This document shows, piece after piece, positions 25,601 to 37,618 of a stretch of 64,000 nt of DNA (position 1 is the stretch's first letter; each line of letters begins with the position of its first letter). The stretch comes from Pohlia nutans. Lineage: Eukaryota > Streptophyta > Bryopsida > Bryales > Mniaceae. The stretch is from positions 23,350,820 to 23,414,819 of the forward strand of contig CM040103.1 of NCBI GenBank assembly GCA_022496805.1, read 5' to 3'. Under the pieces are notes generated by a model. That model worked only from the letters and a program-made list of their open reading frames with translations. It was not told the origin of the DNA and did no database searches. A program made the position numbers and the translations under genes.

Positions 25601-26643
25601 TCATTGATAGTGAAATTCACTTACTTATAGGATGTAAAAAAAAACACAACATGAAAACTAAAGTAAGTTAGAATTAAAAGATATCTCTATCGTAAGCCTT
25701 TAACTCAAAATTTGTCATATATTTGTCATATAGTCAAATAGACTAAACCAAAGGAACTCAAAATTGTTATATCTAGCCCAAAAAAGAAAGTTAAGATCAG
25801 ATCACGACAAGACTTTGAAATACAAATTAAAAGAGTTGTCATGAATTCTACGTTGCTTTTGAATGAATTTAAATCCACCAATGAGCATACATTGGAATTA
25901 CTCTCTATTTCTGGAAATAACTACCGTAGTACCATAGCAGGTTCGTCCTAAAATAATTCTAAAAATACGAAACGTAAAAAATAGAAAATTTTGAAGACAG
26001 AAAAACGAAAATAGAATAAATTAGTTTTTGAAATATTTTGTTATTTCTAAGCTATTTAAGGTCATTTTTACTGATTTTTTGCTAAAAAACGAAAGTTGAG
26101 AAATTCAGTTTTTGAGAGGCGAACCTTATTTTTTCAAAAACATTAAATATTCGTTCACCAGGTGGCGAACCTGCTATGGTGTTACGGTATCCTATTTTTT
26201 GACATTCTTTGTCCAAAAATAATTGTCCTATGTTTTATAATTAAAATGTGAGCCCTATCTACTTCAAACAAGAAGGGAAATATAGTAACTCATAAGATTT
26301 TCAATTGGGTTTTATCATGAATTTTCAAAATTGAGATGAAATATGAGTTGCAATTCAAAAATCACGGCTTTTCAAAATTCAAAGATCCAAGGTTTTATTA
26401 TGATTTTTTTTATACAAAGATCCAAGGGTAACGTTGTCAACATCATGTTCACTTCTTTAGTACTCACATAACTTTCTTTTTTTGGATTTTTTTTTACTAG
26501 TTAAATGTTTTTAAAAGAAAAATATGTGAATAGATGATTCTACTCTGTTTTACAAAGTGCCTAGAAACAACATTATCAATATCATGTTTACTTCTTGACT
26601 ACAGAGAGGGCATTTATTTGACAAAAATAGTGTTTACTTTTAA

Positions 26644-26871
26644 AGGATATACCAAACCCCACTAACTTTTTGGTATTTTGGGAGATTCTTGTGTACAACT
26701 TCTACTCCATTGAACCAAATGGATTTTTCAAGTACCAAACAGAGCATGTTTGAGGGATCTATATCTTTAGAAACAAAACCAAAGTAAATTAAAACAAGAA
26801 TACTTAAAATGGAGTTTAAAAGAGATTTTCGGTGTGAGAATTAGGAATTTCAACGCCTTGTCCTTCAAAGG
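26644..26871. mobile_element. TTAA-flanked MITE, relative of 16114-16347
   Basis: Bounded by TTAA at 26640-26643 and 26872-26875. The interior matches the 16 kb copy along its length, but the ends have decayed (AAGGATATACC and CTTCAAAGG). The shared interior is the evidence. Confidence 0.65.
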
Positions 26872-27338
26872 TTAAATTGAATGTTTTTAAAAATATGACA
26901 ATTATTTATGGACAAATAGAGCATCCTCAATGTTAAAGCAGACAATGTGCATCAGGAATTTCCGACCCCACTGATTCTGCACTGATTGAGTGCGTTTATC
27001 GTTAAACACTGATTCTGCACGTCATACGTGCATTTAGAAGTGTCGTTACGGTACGGAAGTGACATGCATTACTAGAGTGTCGATGCAGTGTCTTTTCAAT
27101 GATTATCAAAAAAGTGTTGTTTCCGCACGAAAGTCGTGCTTGACGGAATCCGTGCGTTAATCGTGTATTTACATCACATGGCTGATAAGACACGGATAAC
27201 GTGCGGTTTTAGTTAATGCGAATTCAGTATCGTATACATATCATATTAATGCCATTTATTATATTCGTGCGATTTCAGTATCTATTATAATGCAAATTAT
27301 TTTCGTACGACATCCGTGTACAATATTTTAATATATTT

Positions 27339-27371
27339 TTTGGAATCTTTTGGAATCTTTTGGAATCTTTC
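27339..27371. repeat. Short tandem repeat TTTTGGAATC
   Basis: Three consecutive copies of a 10-11 bp unit TTTTGGAATCT inside the 1.74 kb element, followed by looser variants. Confidence 0.8.
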
Positions 27372-27589
27372 AAAATATTTTATATTATTTTGGAATATTT
27401 TGGAATATTCCAAGAATCTTCTTTAAATTATACTTCCGGTTTAATTTCCCAAAACATTTTTAGATCTACATTTATAGAGTTTAGAAGCAATACACATTAA
27501 AATTTCAAAGAAATAATATTTTATATTTTTAGAATTCAAATTTGGTATTATTGGTTATCATTGTACTTTTCATCATAGGAGCAAAAAAA

Positions 27590-28112
27590 AATAGCTCACA
27601 ACCACCACGATTTTGGCAAAAAATAAATAAATTCAAAATATTATGAAAAAAATCCTAGATATAGAAAACGTCCTGCATAATCTAGTGCAAAAAATATTTT
27701 TGGAAAAGAAGTTTTTTTCACATAGTTAAAAACATTCAAAGTCCGCTAAAAAAAAAAAAACAGCTCACAGCCCTGAATCCCTGATCTGCCATCACGATTT
27801 TGGCAAAAATTCAAAAATTCAAAAAATTATGAAAAAAATCCTAGATATAGAAAACATCCTGCATAATCTAGTGCAAAAAAAAATTGGAAAAGAAGTTTTT
27901 TTCACATAGTTAAAAACATTCAAAGTCCGCTGAAAAAAAATAAACAGCTCACAGCATGTTCTGCCGTCACGATTTTGGCAAAAATTTAAAAAATTCAAAA
28001 AATTATGAAAAAAATCCTAGATATAGAAAACGTCCTACATAATCTAGTGCAAAAGAAAAATTTGGAAAAAAAGTTTTTTTCACATAGTTAAAAACATTCA
28101 AAGTCCGCTGAA
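27590..28112. repeat. Three tandem units of 170-180 bp
   Basis: Copies start near 27593, 27764 and 27945. Each runs from AGCTCACA through CACGATTTTGGCAAAAA, ATCCTAGATATAGAAAAC and CATAATCTAGTGCAAAA to ACATTCAAAGTCCGCT. The copies differ mainly in A-run length and in the segment after AGCTCACA. The array lies inside the 26953-28693 transposon. Confidence 0.9.
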
Positions 28113-28149
28113 AATAAAAGTTTGATAATTACCAGTGGAGTTCTATTCT

Positions 28150-28346
28150 ATGTATGGAGAGTTTGAAGTGGTTTGGTGGTTAGGAACTTGAGTAGCAACC
28201 GGGAGGTTGAGAGTTCAAATCCCACCGGTGGCGATAGAGCTTGGGAAGCTATGGTGGGCCCCACCGCATGTGCGGGCAATTTCCGTGTAGTTGAAGTGGG
28301 TAGCGAGGAAAGTATTTATATTTTATTTTATTTTATTTTATTTTAT
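28150..28346 (+). mobile_element. tRNA-derived SINE-like insert
   Basis: TGGTGGTTAGGA (28174) resembles an RNA polymerase III A box and AGTTCAAATCC (28212) a B box, spaced as in tRNA-derived SINEs. About 90 bases of unrelated body follow and the insert ends in a (TTTTA)n tail at 28313-28346. I could not find a target-site duplication, and the sequence does not fold as an intact tRNA by eye. Confidence 0.5.
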
Positions 28347-28706
28347 ATTTTTTAATAATACTATTTTGATCAAATTTAGATATAAAAAGAAAAGAAAATC
28401 TAGATATGGAAAAGATGATGTCGCACGAAAAACGCACTGAATCAGTGTAGTTTTAAAGACGATTAAAACACGACATTTGACGACTATAAAGAGTGCTGAA
28501 TTCATACGTTTTCAATGGATGTATCAATCGTGTCGAATCAGTACTATATCCGCTTGTACGAACATCGTGTCATATCAGTGTAGTTGCGATGAATGACGCA
28601 ATGATGCGGAATCAGTGCGAAAATCGTACGAACCCTTGAAATATCGGAAATCGCACTGAATCAGTGCAGAATCAGTGGGGTCCGAAATTCTTGATGTGGG
28701 CATTAT

Positions 28707-29111
28707 TTAGGGCCAATTCACATTATCGCCAAAGGTTGAGAGGCGGTTGAATTCCACCAATCAGATTGCAAAAAACTAAAAGTTTGACCTCTTAACCCTG
28801 AACACTAGAAGCAAAAGTCCAAAGGCCATCGCCTTCCAAAATGCCTACATGGCAACACTTTTTGACCATTTTGGCTCCAAGCCTTTGCCTCTCAACTCAT
28901 TACAAAAGTTTTGAGACCTCCAAAGGATTGCGAATTTGGCTAAAGATGCCATGCAAAAAAATATTTAAAAATATTTAAAAAATCAAATCCTACATAGCCA
29001 AAATTTGGCCACATTAGATATGGATTTATTAATTTATTAAATTTTTATAATATTTTTAAATAATAATAATTTTATAATGGTATAATTTATTTATTTTAAT
29101 TATACATATAC

Positions 29112-29157
<46 letters not shown>

Positions 29158-29625
29158 TGCACGAGTTTTTTTTTCTTTTTATATTCATTTTTGTGCATGA
29201 AGATGGTGGTTCAACTCACGGCCGTTTGGAAACCTCAAAATCTTTCTAATGGTTGTTTGGATCATACATGAATGGAAACCCAAACCATGGTTGAGAGGCC
29301 GTCAAATTCTTTTGATTAGCTAATGAAAATTTTATTTTATTAAAGGTTTGGCCATCAAATGCTTGAACTTTGAATTTGGCCTTTAGGGCTTCACACTATG
29401 GCCGTTTAAGTCAAGAGGCGGAAAGATTTGCCTTTGGACTTCATAGTATTTTGGCCAAAGGCTTGGATTTTGAACTTGGCCTTTGGAGCCTTTTCACTAT
29501 GAACAAGCCAAAGGCTCTAATTTCTTTATTTTATTCTCTATTTCAAACCCAAGCCTTTATCATACTTTGGCCATGAACACTCACAACCCTCTTGACTTGA
29601 ATGGCCATAGTGTGAATCGGCCCTC
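28707..29625. mobile_element. MITE family with TTAGGGCC..TTCACA ends, 919 bp copy
   Basis: Left end TTAGGGCCAATTCACATTAT; the right end, inverted, reads GAGGGCCGATTCACACTATG. Related ends occur at 48244-48611, 49364-49715 and 60422-60567. The interior shares AGGCCAAAGTCCAAAG-type and CTTGAGAGG-type motifs with those copies. It begins 14 bp after the 1.74 kb hAT-like element. Confidence 0.7.
29122..29153. repeat. TA microsatellite
   Basis: A run of about 15 TA dinucleotides preceded by a CATA-rich stretch, inside the 28707-29625 element. Confidence 0.85.
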
Positions 29626-30339
29626 AATTTGAAGACTTCAAAACTACAACCAATGATCTCAAAAATGGTCCAATACTATTGATATACATTAGCAACCCAA
29701 AATCCTAAATAACATAATTTCTCTATTTATGTAGATTTTACTTGTTCAATACATTTACGATTATTATAACAATAAAATTCTCTATTTCAAAGGAATTACT
29801 AAACATTAAAATATATGTTATTTACTTACCAGACATATGAATGAAGCGCTGAAATTGCAAGTCATGAGGTCTTTTGTAAGAGCTTTGATAAACAACTATT
29901 TTATTCAAGATGAATATTTCTATAAAATTAGTACATTAACAGATAATTCAAATATCTTCCTCAAAATTCAACCAAACCAATTGTGTGATTACTCAATGTT
30001 GAAGGAAATCATGTGACAAATGATAAACTAACATAAATGTAACACCTTGGCATCATTCAACATAATATGAAGTACCAACAAAGAAACAGATCCTGCAAAA
30101 ACATTGTCGATAGTATACAAAGTATGCACAATTAGAAAATCCAACAAGAGTTTCAATATATTGCAATATACATCAAATTTGTAAACTAAAACCTAGTGTT
30201 GATATATCAACACAACAATTGACACGGGAGACGGTGTTCTTGGTGCTTTACACAAGTACTTCCCAAAATAATGTAAACACAAGGCTCTATCCTAATCTTT
30301 TTTATATTTGTTGTGTATTTTTTAAACAAGTGGATATTC

Positions 30340-30470
30340 AACAGTAGTTAACAGTGGATATCCAAAACTACTCTACACTATGGTCAAATTTATTTTAGGC
30401 TCATAGTTAACAGTGGATATTCAAAACTACTCTACACTATGGTCAAATTTATTTTGGGCTCATAGTCATA
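30340..30470. repeat. Tandem pair of a dispersed repeat
   Basis: Two copies of a unit containing TAGTTAACAGTGGATAT, CAAAACTACTCTACACTATG and GTCAAATTTATTTT. A further copy, starting with two partial units, directly follows the psbD fragment at 34803-34880. Confidence 0.8.
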
Positions 30471-31824
30471 GTGTCACGATGTACATTTTTGGGGTCATCA
30501 GATGTGAATCCTCTCATTCAAAATTAATTTTTTTCATTTAAATTAATTTGGTGCCAAGGGACCCCTTTGGAGGGCTGCCACGTGTAATAATAAGATTTAA
30601 GCCAAGAATGAAATCCAACACAAATTTCAAATCCACCTGGCATGCCAATTAGGTTGCAAAACTAAGTTGCAGGATTAGCAAAATGGTTCAAATGGTATGT
30701 TTCCACAATAGCAGCCGCACTGGACTCAAGGCCATTTTCCACATGAATTTGAGCTCCAATGTAACATCACTTGGAATCGCCCCTCAGACAAGGAGCAACA
30801 ATGTTTTCAATTTACATGTAACATCGATTATGTGATAGTAGTACCAAATAATCTATACACATAACTACATGTGGGTAGGAGGTGCAAAATCAATTCTCCG
30901 AAAGCTTCCTCACAATATATCGAATCCTTCACAGTCGTGGGCTCCGTCACTTCCCCTGCATCATTCGATTTTGTTTCCACAACCTCGAGCTCCGTCGCTG
31001 CGAACGACGAGAGAAGGCCTGGCACCAAAGCTCACCAAATCGAGCGTAATTTCCAATTTCCTTACTCCCTCGGACAGTGGATTAGCGCAAGCGACCGATC
31101 GAGTAGAGGAAATGAAACGAAAAAACGATAACTGATTGCGGCACTTTGATTCTCCGCTCTTAGCCAGATCAATCCATCATAAAAGCTCTTTCACTATCGC
31201 TCTGTCTCACCGTCCACTCTCACCATCGCTCACCAAAAAATGAGCAGAGACAAACTGCTTAGACAGACTACTCACCACGTCGACAAACTGAGACTCACTC
31301 TCGCCATCGGAACTCTTGCCATCGGAAATACAGACCCGCAGAAACTCTCACCACACTCACCACACTCGATCGCCAGAAACTCGCAGCGCACAACACTCAC
31401 AGCGTTCTGAAACACAGACCCGCAGAAACACAGACATCAGAAACACGATCGCCATCGCCCAGAAACTAGAGTGGAAAGGCAGAAACTCGCATTCACTCAC
31501 ATTCACTCGGAGACCGCACTCACTCACAGATCGATCGAAGCTCATTGCCATCGCCAGAGTTCATGCGCCAAACTCTTTCGCCATCGTCATCGCCGAGTGA
31601 GACAGACAGAGTGAGTTGAGGGAGACAGGGAGAGTTGACTAAGACAGAGAGAGTCGAGTGACAACCAGACCCCTTCCCCAAACCCCTTGCTTACGTCATG
31701 GGCTCCTACTGTCATGCGCACCCCATGCTTACGTCCCCCATAAACATGCCAGAAGACGTGGACCCTCTCAAAAAAAATTGCACGCAGACCCCATGCTTAT
31801 GTGGACCCCCAAAATATGCCATCG

Positions 31825-31990
31825 TCAGGAACTTCAAGGCATGTGAACATGGTGCTATGATGGTGCATTGAAATGCAATTCACATAAGTTGCTGTCAACC
31901 TCCATATCAATCTAGTATGAATAAAAAGACACTAAAATTACCAGTATGCAGCTTTTGGTGTCAAAATAGCACCAAAATAGTCTGGCTCAA
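31825..31990. repeat. Inverted copy of the GST-intron repeat
   Basis: Reads inverted along 4430-4600: TCAGGAACTTCAAGGCATG, ATGATGGTGCATTGAAATGC and GGTGTCAAAATAGCACCAAA are all present in the expected order. Confidence 0.8.
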
Positions 31991-33196
31991 ATTTCCTGAT
32001 GATGGCCGTGATTTCTGGGCCTCGGGTTCTCCGGGCCAGTGCATAGTTCCTCCCATGACCATGATGAGCGTGTCCCATTTCTCATCCGTTCAATGCCTAA
32101 GGATGGATGAAAAGCAGGAGCGCTTATGTACGTCCAGGACACTAGGGGATGGAACACTGTAATGGCCTAGTATAGTGAGGTACACATTGACGCACCAATA
32201 CCTGTCAGTTTAATCTGTAAACGTACTAAGGCTTTGAACAGAAGTAGATTCAAGCCTCAAAAGAAAATATTAGCAAGCCTCAGATGTACATGATGTGTAC
32301 ATGAGAAGACCATTGCAAGCATAAAATTAGCAAACAAATCCCTAATCGAGACAATTACACAGTAAAATGGCCATTCCTGTATTGAGACAGACAACACGAA
32401 ATTTAGACATTAGGGCAGAATTCTGGATAAGCAAAAAGTAGGAACTTGCTTTTCTGATTCTTACACTCCTGCGTCCACCATGCAATGACCGTCAATGAGG
32501 ATTCCATATGTAGAGGGACTATAAAAGGCCCAAAATTTATGTAGACACATGCGTTTTTACAACGATTTAAAGAATCTCAGGAATCCTGCAGACTATCTAG
32601 GCTTGAGACAGAAATCCTCATGCAGTACCGCTGGCTTTTTCTGGCACTAAAAGTCAGTTCTTCATTGCTGCATCAGTCACTGATCTGTGAATGAACAAGT
32701 CAGAAAGTCAGGGCTTCTATTCACAATTATATAGAGCACATTGAGCTCTTAAGCCATTGACAGTACAAGTAGTGAATAGTACGCAAGCTAAATACGACGT
32801 CTATTAAATTGCAATGTGGAAAAAACGAACAATTTTCAAGCAAATGGCTTTCTAAATAATCAAACAAATTGAGAGAACACAAGCAACCAAAATAGATTCA
32901 AACCTGGAATCTAAGAATGTAAAAAGAATGCTGAAATAGGTATGATGCCGGCCTTCCACCTACAAAACTCCAACATCATCCATCGAGTGTCTCACGAACT
33001 TCAGTGTCATTGAATGAGTATCAGTTACTAGTGTCTAAGGGCTCTACAAGCTATTTTTGGGCGATTGCCACTTCCTGCAGAAAGCGTAATTTTATGATCA
33101 AGCTTCCTCTCAAAGCGGAGTATCATACATTCAGTCACCAACTATTGAGAATAGTATCCCTTCTTCGTTTCACCAATAACCTTCACCCCGTCTAAG

Positions 33197-33313
33197 TTTT
33201 TCCCGGAGGTCAAACCAAATCTCACCTACCCACAAGATCTGGCTAGGCTAAACCGGAATGAAGTTTTCCGGAAGTCAAAGTAAATCTCACCCACCCACAG
33301 GATATGGCTAGTA
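33197..33313. repeat. Tandem pair of about 65 bp
   Basis: The unit TTTYCCGGARGTCAAA..AAATCTCACC..CCCACA.GATMTGGCTAG occurs twice in tandem with a few differences. No gene is evident around it. Confidence 0.7.
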
Positions 33314-34578
33314 CCCAAATTCTTTGGTACATCCCATCAACATGTAAGTGAAGTCAATGTTGAAAACAATCCCTCAAGTATAAAGTACCGTGCCAAAATG
33401 ATTATTCTGGCTCTCTCCAAGCTTTTCCATGTCTCGCTCAGTGGTACTAAAGTTCAATCCCATGATTCCCATCTGTCTTAGTATGCACAAAGAATGAGCC
33501 ACTCCTTTTGCTAGTTCTGATATGGTCCTTCCATGCCTTGTATAGGCAGAATGAGCAACTAGTGGTTTTGCGTTTCTTGATTTCTGTGCACAAACCTCAT
33601 GCATGATTTTTGAAATCCAACATCTGGCAGGACGGATTTTCTTTTTACCTTTCTTTATTTTCGATGAAAAGAAACTTCACTCAAATTGCGCTCATACTTA
33701 CCGATGTACATCTGTTGAGAACTGGACATGTGGAAAGTATCCAATCACAACGACATTAATTTATTCTCTGGAATAATGTGATAATGGAGGGTGTCATAAC
33801 AAGAAGGTCAGAACGTTTTAGTCTAAATTGGGTGACTCACATGTGGTGAGAGGTTCTACAATGGCATGCAATGTGGGCCATGCATTATTTCAGAGTTAGT
33901 TGTTCTTTGCTTACATGTTCCGAAGCTTTGCCAATATTTAAGTGAAATCCCAAGGTGTTTTCAGGATATCAAATTTTCAATGCCTTTGAATGCCTCAGGA
34001 GCTAGAGCCCACAACTACCTTCAAAGATCTTCAAGATTTGCTGGAATCTGAGAAGTCCAATATTGGCCAAGCTAGGTGAGAACGCGACGAAAAGTTGGTC
34101 TCAATTTAATTTGCAAGCTTGTGCAAAGAAGTAACTTCCTCAATCGATCTCTATTGTTAACGTTATCAGTACGCTTTAAACAACAGAAGTTCACAATCCA
34201 TTATGGATTAAAATTTTCGTACTTCTATTTGCATGCTCTTGTGTTTATTGATCAAGTATGAGTTTTAATTGACATGAATTTTTTTATTTTAGGGTCCTTT
34301 TTTTCAATGGATACGTATATTACACTCATAATCCTTGAAGGAAAAAAGATGATCGAATAAGATTTTTTTTTAATATTTAATTTTATTAATTTTAGTTTGT
34401 TTCATCTATACCATTTTTTTCGTCTAATCACCCTTAATAATCAACTTATCTTTTTTTTATTAGTTTAACTTTGCTTTATTTCAGATTTGATTTCAATTTA
34501 TTTAAAAATATATATATTTAATAAAAGTTATATTTCATTTTGAGTGAAAATTATAGTAATTGTTTTTATTTTGCATGT

Positions 34579-34802
34579 CTTGGTGTAGCAGCCATCTTTC
34601 GATTTATTTTATTTTTTCAAGGTTTCCATAACTGGACTTTAAACCCTTTTCATATGATGGGGGTTGCTGGAGTTTTAGAAGCTGCTATTTTGTGTGCTAT
34701 TCATGGTGCAACTGTTGAAAACACTTTATTTGAAGATGGTAATGGTGCAAATAGCCAAATACATTTCGTGCTTTCAACCCAACTCAATCTGAAGAAACTT
34801 AT
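34579..34802 (+). pseudogene. psbD: Nuclear plastid-DNA fragment: part of psbD (D2)
   Basis: An internal fragment of the photosystem II D2 protein gene, with segments such as [20 protein letters not shown] and HMMGVAGVL that are nearly invariant in chloroplasts. Only about 70 of 353 residues remain. After [12 protein letters not shown] and NGAN an 8-nt insertion (AGCCAAAT, next to an AAAT) shifts the frame; the following bases still match the expected FRAFNPTQ(S/A)EETY codons in the shifted frame. It is therefore a dead nuclear insertion (NUPT). It is bordered on the right by a dispersed nuclear repeat. Confidence 0.9.
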
Positions 34803-35069
34803 GTAGTTAACAGTGGATATTCAAAACTCATGTAGTTAACACCGGATATTCAAAACTACTCTACACTATGGTCAAATTTTTATAAAAAATTAAAAATAAA
34901 TAAAAATGGTATGTACTGAAATTTTCAAAAATTATAAAGTGGTATATTAGAATAGCGTAGAAAATATCAATGTTTTCTTGTTACTTGTTTCCTTTTTAGT
35001 CGCCCCCGTTCTCTTTCTATTTTAACCCGAGATGGGATTTCACAGAAAATATCAATATTTATAACTTAA

Positions 35070-35608
35070 CCCTTTCAGGCGCCGGCGTTCAATATTTGGA
35101 CACTGAACAGATTTTGAGTGTTCGAATTCAATCCAAACTGGATAGTTTCATCCACCAGAATTTCTCATGATTCTTGTGCAAGTTGACTATCCTTTGTACG
35201 GTTATGATTTTCAAAATAGGTTATTATGATTTTTGAAAAAACAACACAAGTGGTTTATGTCAAGTTTCAATCTTAGTTCAAAAAGTGAGACCTTACAGAT
35301 GATTTTTCAAAATAAGTAGAATCAAATAATAGAAACTATACCATCTCATAGTGCATGTTATTCCAATTTCATCACAATTATTTTAAAAAAAAATTCCGTT
35401 AATTCATGATTTTTAATTGATTTTCAAGAGAAAACCTTGCAAAATCAAAAAATATATATTAAAAAAAAAATGATAAATCCAACTGTACAGATGTGATCTT
35501 TACATTGACATTTACGACTTTTCTTTGTACATCAACTCCATTTTGAGCTTTCATCAAACATTTTATAACGAATTTTTGAAAACAGTGTTGAACTGGGATG
35601 TTAAAGGG
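35070..35608. mobile_element. TTAA-flanked element, 539 bp
   Basis: TTAA (35066-35069) is followed by CCCTTTCAGGCGCC; the other side ends GTTAAAGGG before TTAA (35609-35612). The inverted match is short (CCCTTT). The interior is AT-rich and non-coding. Confidence 0.6.
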
Positions 35609-36240
35609 TTAAATTCATAAAAATTCAAGATTATTGCAAACAACCTACCCAAGTACAAATTACAACACTTTCCATCAAAAAAATCATCACAAATTCCTGA
35701 AGGAGGATAATAAAATCTTGTACTATATCAATGTCACGGGAAAATAAAGTAAGGTGTAACAAATAAACCTTAGGATCAATAGTCACGGGAAAATATTAGA
35801 TATTGCAAAAAATGTGGACTCCAAACTTCGGGTAGTCTCTGTCTATAGGACGGAGCCAACAACTGGACTAGAAAACCTGATTCAAGTGACATTACACAAC
35901 CAGGTAACAAGCTCCCCAAAACAGAGACCGAAATATCATGATTATCTTCCGTAGCGGTTGTCACCGTCCTTTCACCGCTCTCAGTTTTAGCAGCAAAACA
36001 TACGAACCACCGTAAAATTTTCAAAACCATTTACCTTGGCTATATTACATCCCCACTTGTAAAATGATCACAGTTCTACAAAGACAGACTCAGGGAACTA
36101 ACTATCACATCCATGAAAGAATTTACACGAACTCCATGAGAAGACAACACATAGTGGAAGGGGCACATCTCCCTGGCCGTCCCAATCGTATCAACTTGAA
36201 CGGACACATCGCTAAAGAGTGATAACAACTTTGAACATCA

Positions 36241-36429
36241 CATGAAGAGGCTAGGTCATATCGCAGGCTCTTTAAGGGTAGCATTCACAAGATCGTTGAT
36301 TCGCATGAAGAGGCTAGGTCATGTCACAGGCTCCTCAAGGGTAGCATTCACAAGATCGTTGATTCGCATGAAGAGGCTAGGTCATGTCACAGGCTCCTCA
36401 AGGGTAGCATTCACAAGATCGTTGATTCG
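36241..36429. repeat. 63-bp tandem repeat, three copies
   Basis: Exact period of 63 bases: 36241-36303, 36304-36366 and 36367-36429. The third copy overlaps the last coding bases and stop codon of the GID8-like pseudogene; copies two and three are identical and the first differs slightly. The array thus arose by repeating the 3' end of that gene. Confidence 0.95.
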
Positions 36430-37618
36430 CGGGTAGGAGGCTTTTTCATCAAGCTGGTTCTCTGCCCATATTAACATCTTCAACAAACTTGGTAGCTTTG
36501 GATCTGCGTGCACCATTAAAACATTAGTTGCCTAAACATTTTACATCCTGTCAATAACTTAGTGTGTTGGTATCATAATGACAAACAACCAATACTAACA
36601 TAGGGCATCCAAAATACCAACGGGTACCCAAATACCACTTACATGTTCATCATGCAGGCATTATGCTGACACTGATCTATGCCATCCTCACATCCTCACA
36701 GCCCCTTGGTTTTAGTAAAGTCACTGTTATTGGCTAACCTACTTTACCCCCCGACCTCAACAATATAATAAGTAATACATTTACGAAACCATGCTAAGCT
36801 TAAACTACAATTAAGGCGTCCTAAACAAACGACGAGGTATACGGTAGTGAGTGATCAGTTGATGACGGGCTTTAAGGTAACACGGACCGCGACCGATAAA
36901 CTCAATGGCAAATCGTACCTTTTTCATGCATGGTTTTGACTGGTGAGGATAGTAGCGTTTAATTCACTGGCAGTTTTCTGGCGCTGGGCATTGTCAAGGA
37001 GCTCTTTCACCTCCTTTACTGGGCAAGTCGAGGCATCGTCAAAAGCCAAGAGAGCAACAGCGCGTTCCAGTTCCTCTAGAAATGCATGTTGTTCATTATA
37101 GCATCGGCAACTCCATTAGAAACCGTTTACTCTAAAAAAAAACTACAAGAGATGATTCAACAATTTTAGAATGAGAGAGATGATGAGATAAAATATGTAT
37201 AAACAATATATGATGATATACTTGCAAGACTACAGAATTTGTTAATCAGAAAAAAAACAAAAACCTAATGTCTTTTGAAGAAACAGTCCGAATTTATCTG
37301 CAATGCACCAAAATTTGAAGAGCATGAATGAGTCTTATAGTGCTTAAGAATCCACCAAAACATCACTTGTCCCAAACGAGGAAGTGTATTTCTATATTAA
37401 GCAGTTCACAAAGCTAAAAGCTAAAAAATATGCCTAGAGCTGAAGCCAATATGTTAGAACATTAAAAAAAGACAAAAGAGTACATACATTCTTTTCACCC
37501 CGAGGCGCCAGTCTTCTAGAGCAAACTCTAGAGCCTCTTCAACTTTACGAGCACGAATCAACTCAATAAGCCGCTCCTTTTGCAAGTGGAAAAATAGCTG
37601 CGGATTTGTGTCAAGAAT
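36382..37618 (-). pseudogene. GID8-like (CTLH complex subunit) pseudogene, 5' part missing
   Basis: GID8 is a scaffold subunit of the GID/CTLH E3 ubiquitin ligase. Three exon remnants on the minus strand: 37618-37488 ([24 protein letters not shown] region), about 37094-36919 (FLEELERAVALLAFDD, KELLDNAQRQKTASEL) and 36503-36382 (DPKLPSLLKMLIWAENQLDE to a TGA stop). Lesions: one base is missing after LEFALE (37523-37529), so the expected LAPRGEKN continues in another frame; a CATG duplication near 36928-36936 creates an in-frame TGA before the exon 2 donor; no usable AG acceptor precedes NEQHAFLEELER; and the N-terminal LisH region was not found. Splice phases otherwise still fit. It is probably a decayed paralogue; assembly error is less likely given several independent defects. 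Confidence 0.75.

Larger units (their letters stand above)
26953..28693. mobile_element. 1.74 kb non-autonomous DNA transposon, hAT-like
   Basis: About 35-bp terminal inverted repeats: the left end starts CAGGAATTTCCGACCCCACT and the right end, read inverted, CAAGAATTTCGGACCCCACT, both continuing GATTCTGCACTGATT. The flanks ATGTGCAT and ATGTGGGC form an imperfect 8-bp duplication, which with the CA(G/A)G start suggests the hAT superfamily. There is no transposase. The interior holds three tandem units of 170-180 bp and a SINE-like insert. Confidence 0.75.
20830..36381. other. Transposon-rich, gene-poor interval
   Basis: Fifteen kilobases without a gene I can support, mostly AT-rich remains of small DNA transposons listed separately. 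A relatively GC-richer piece at about 30860-31650 has open frames on both strands and many CACTCAC/GCCATCG motifs but no recognisable domain; it may be the edge of an unrecognised gene. The stretch 31990-34570 shows nothing clear except a tandem pair near 33.2 kb. Confidence 0.5.
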
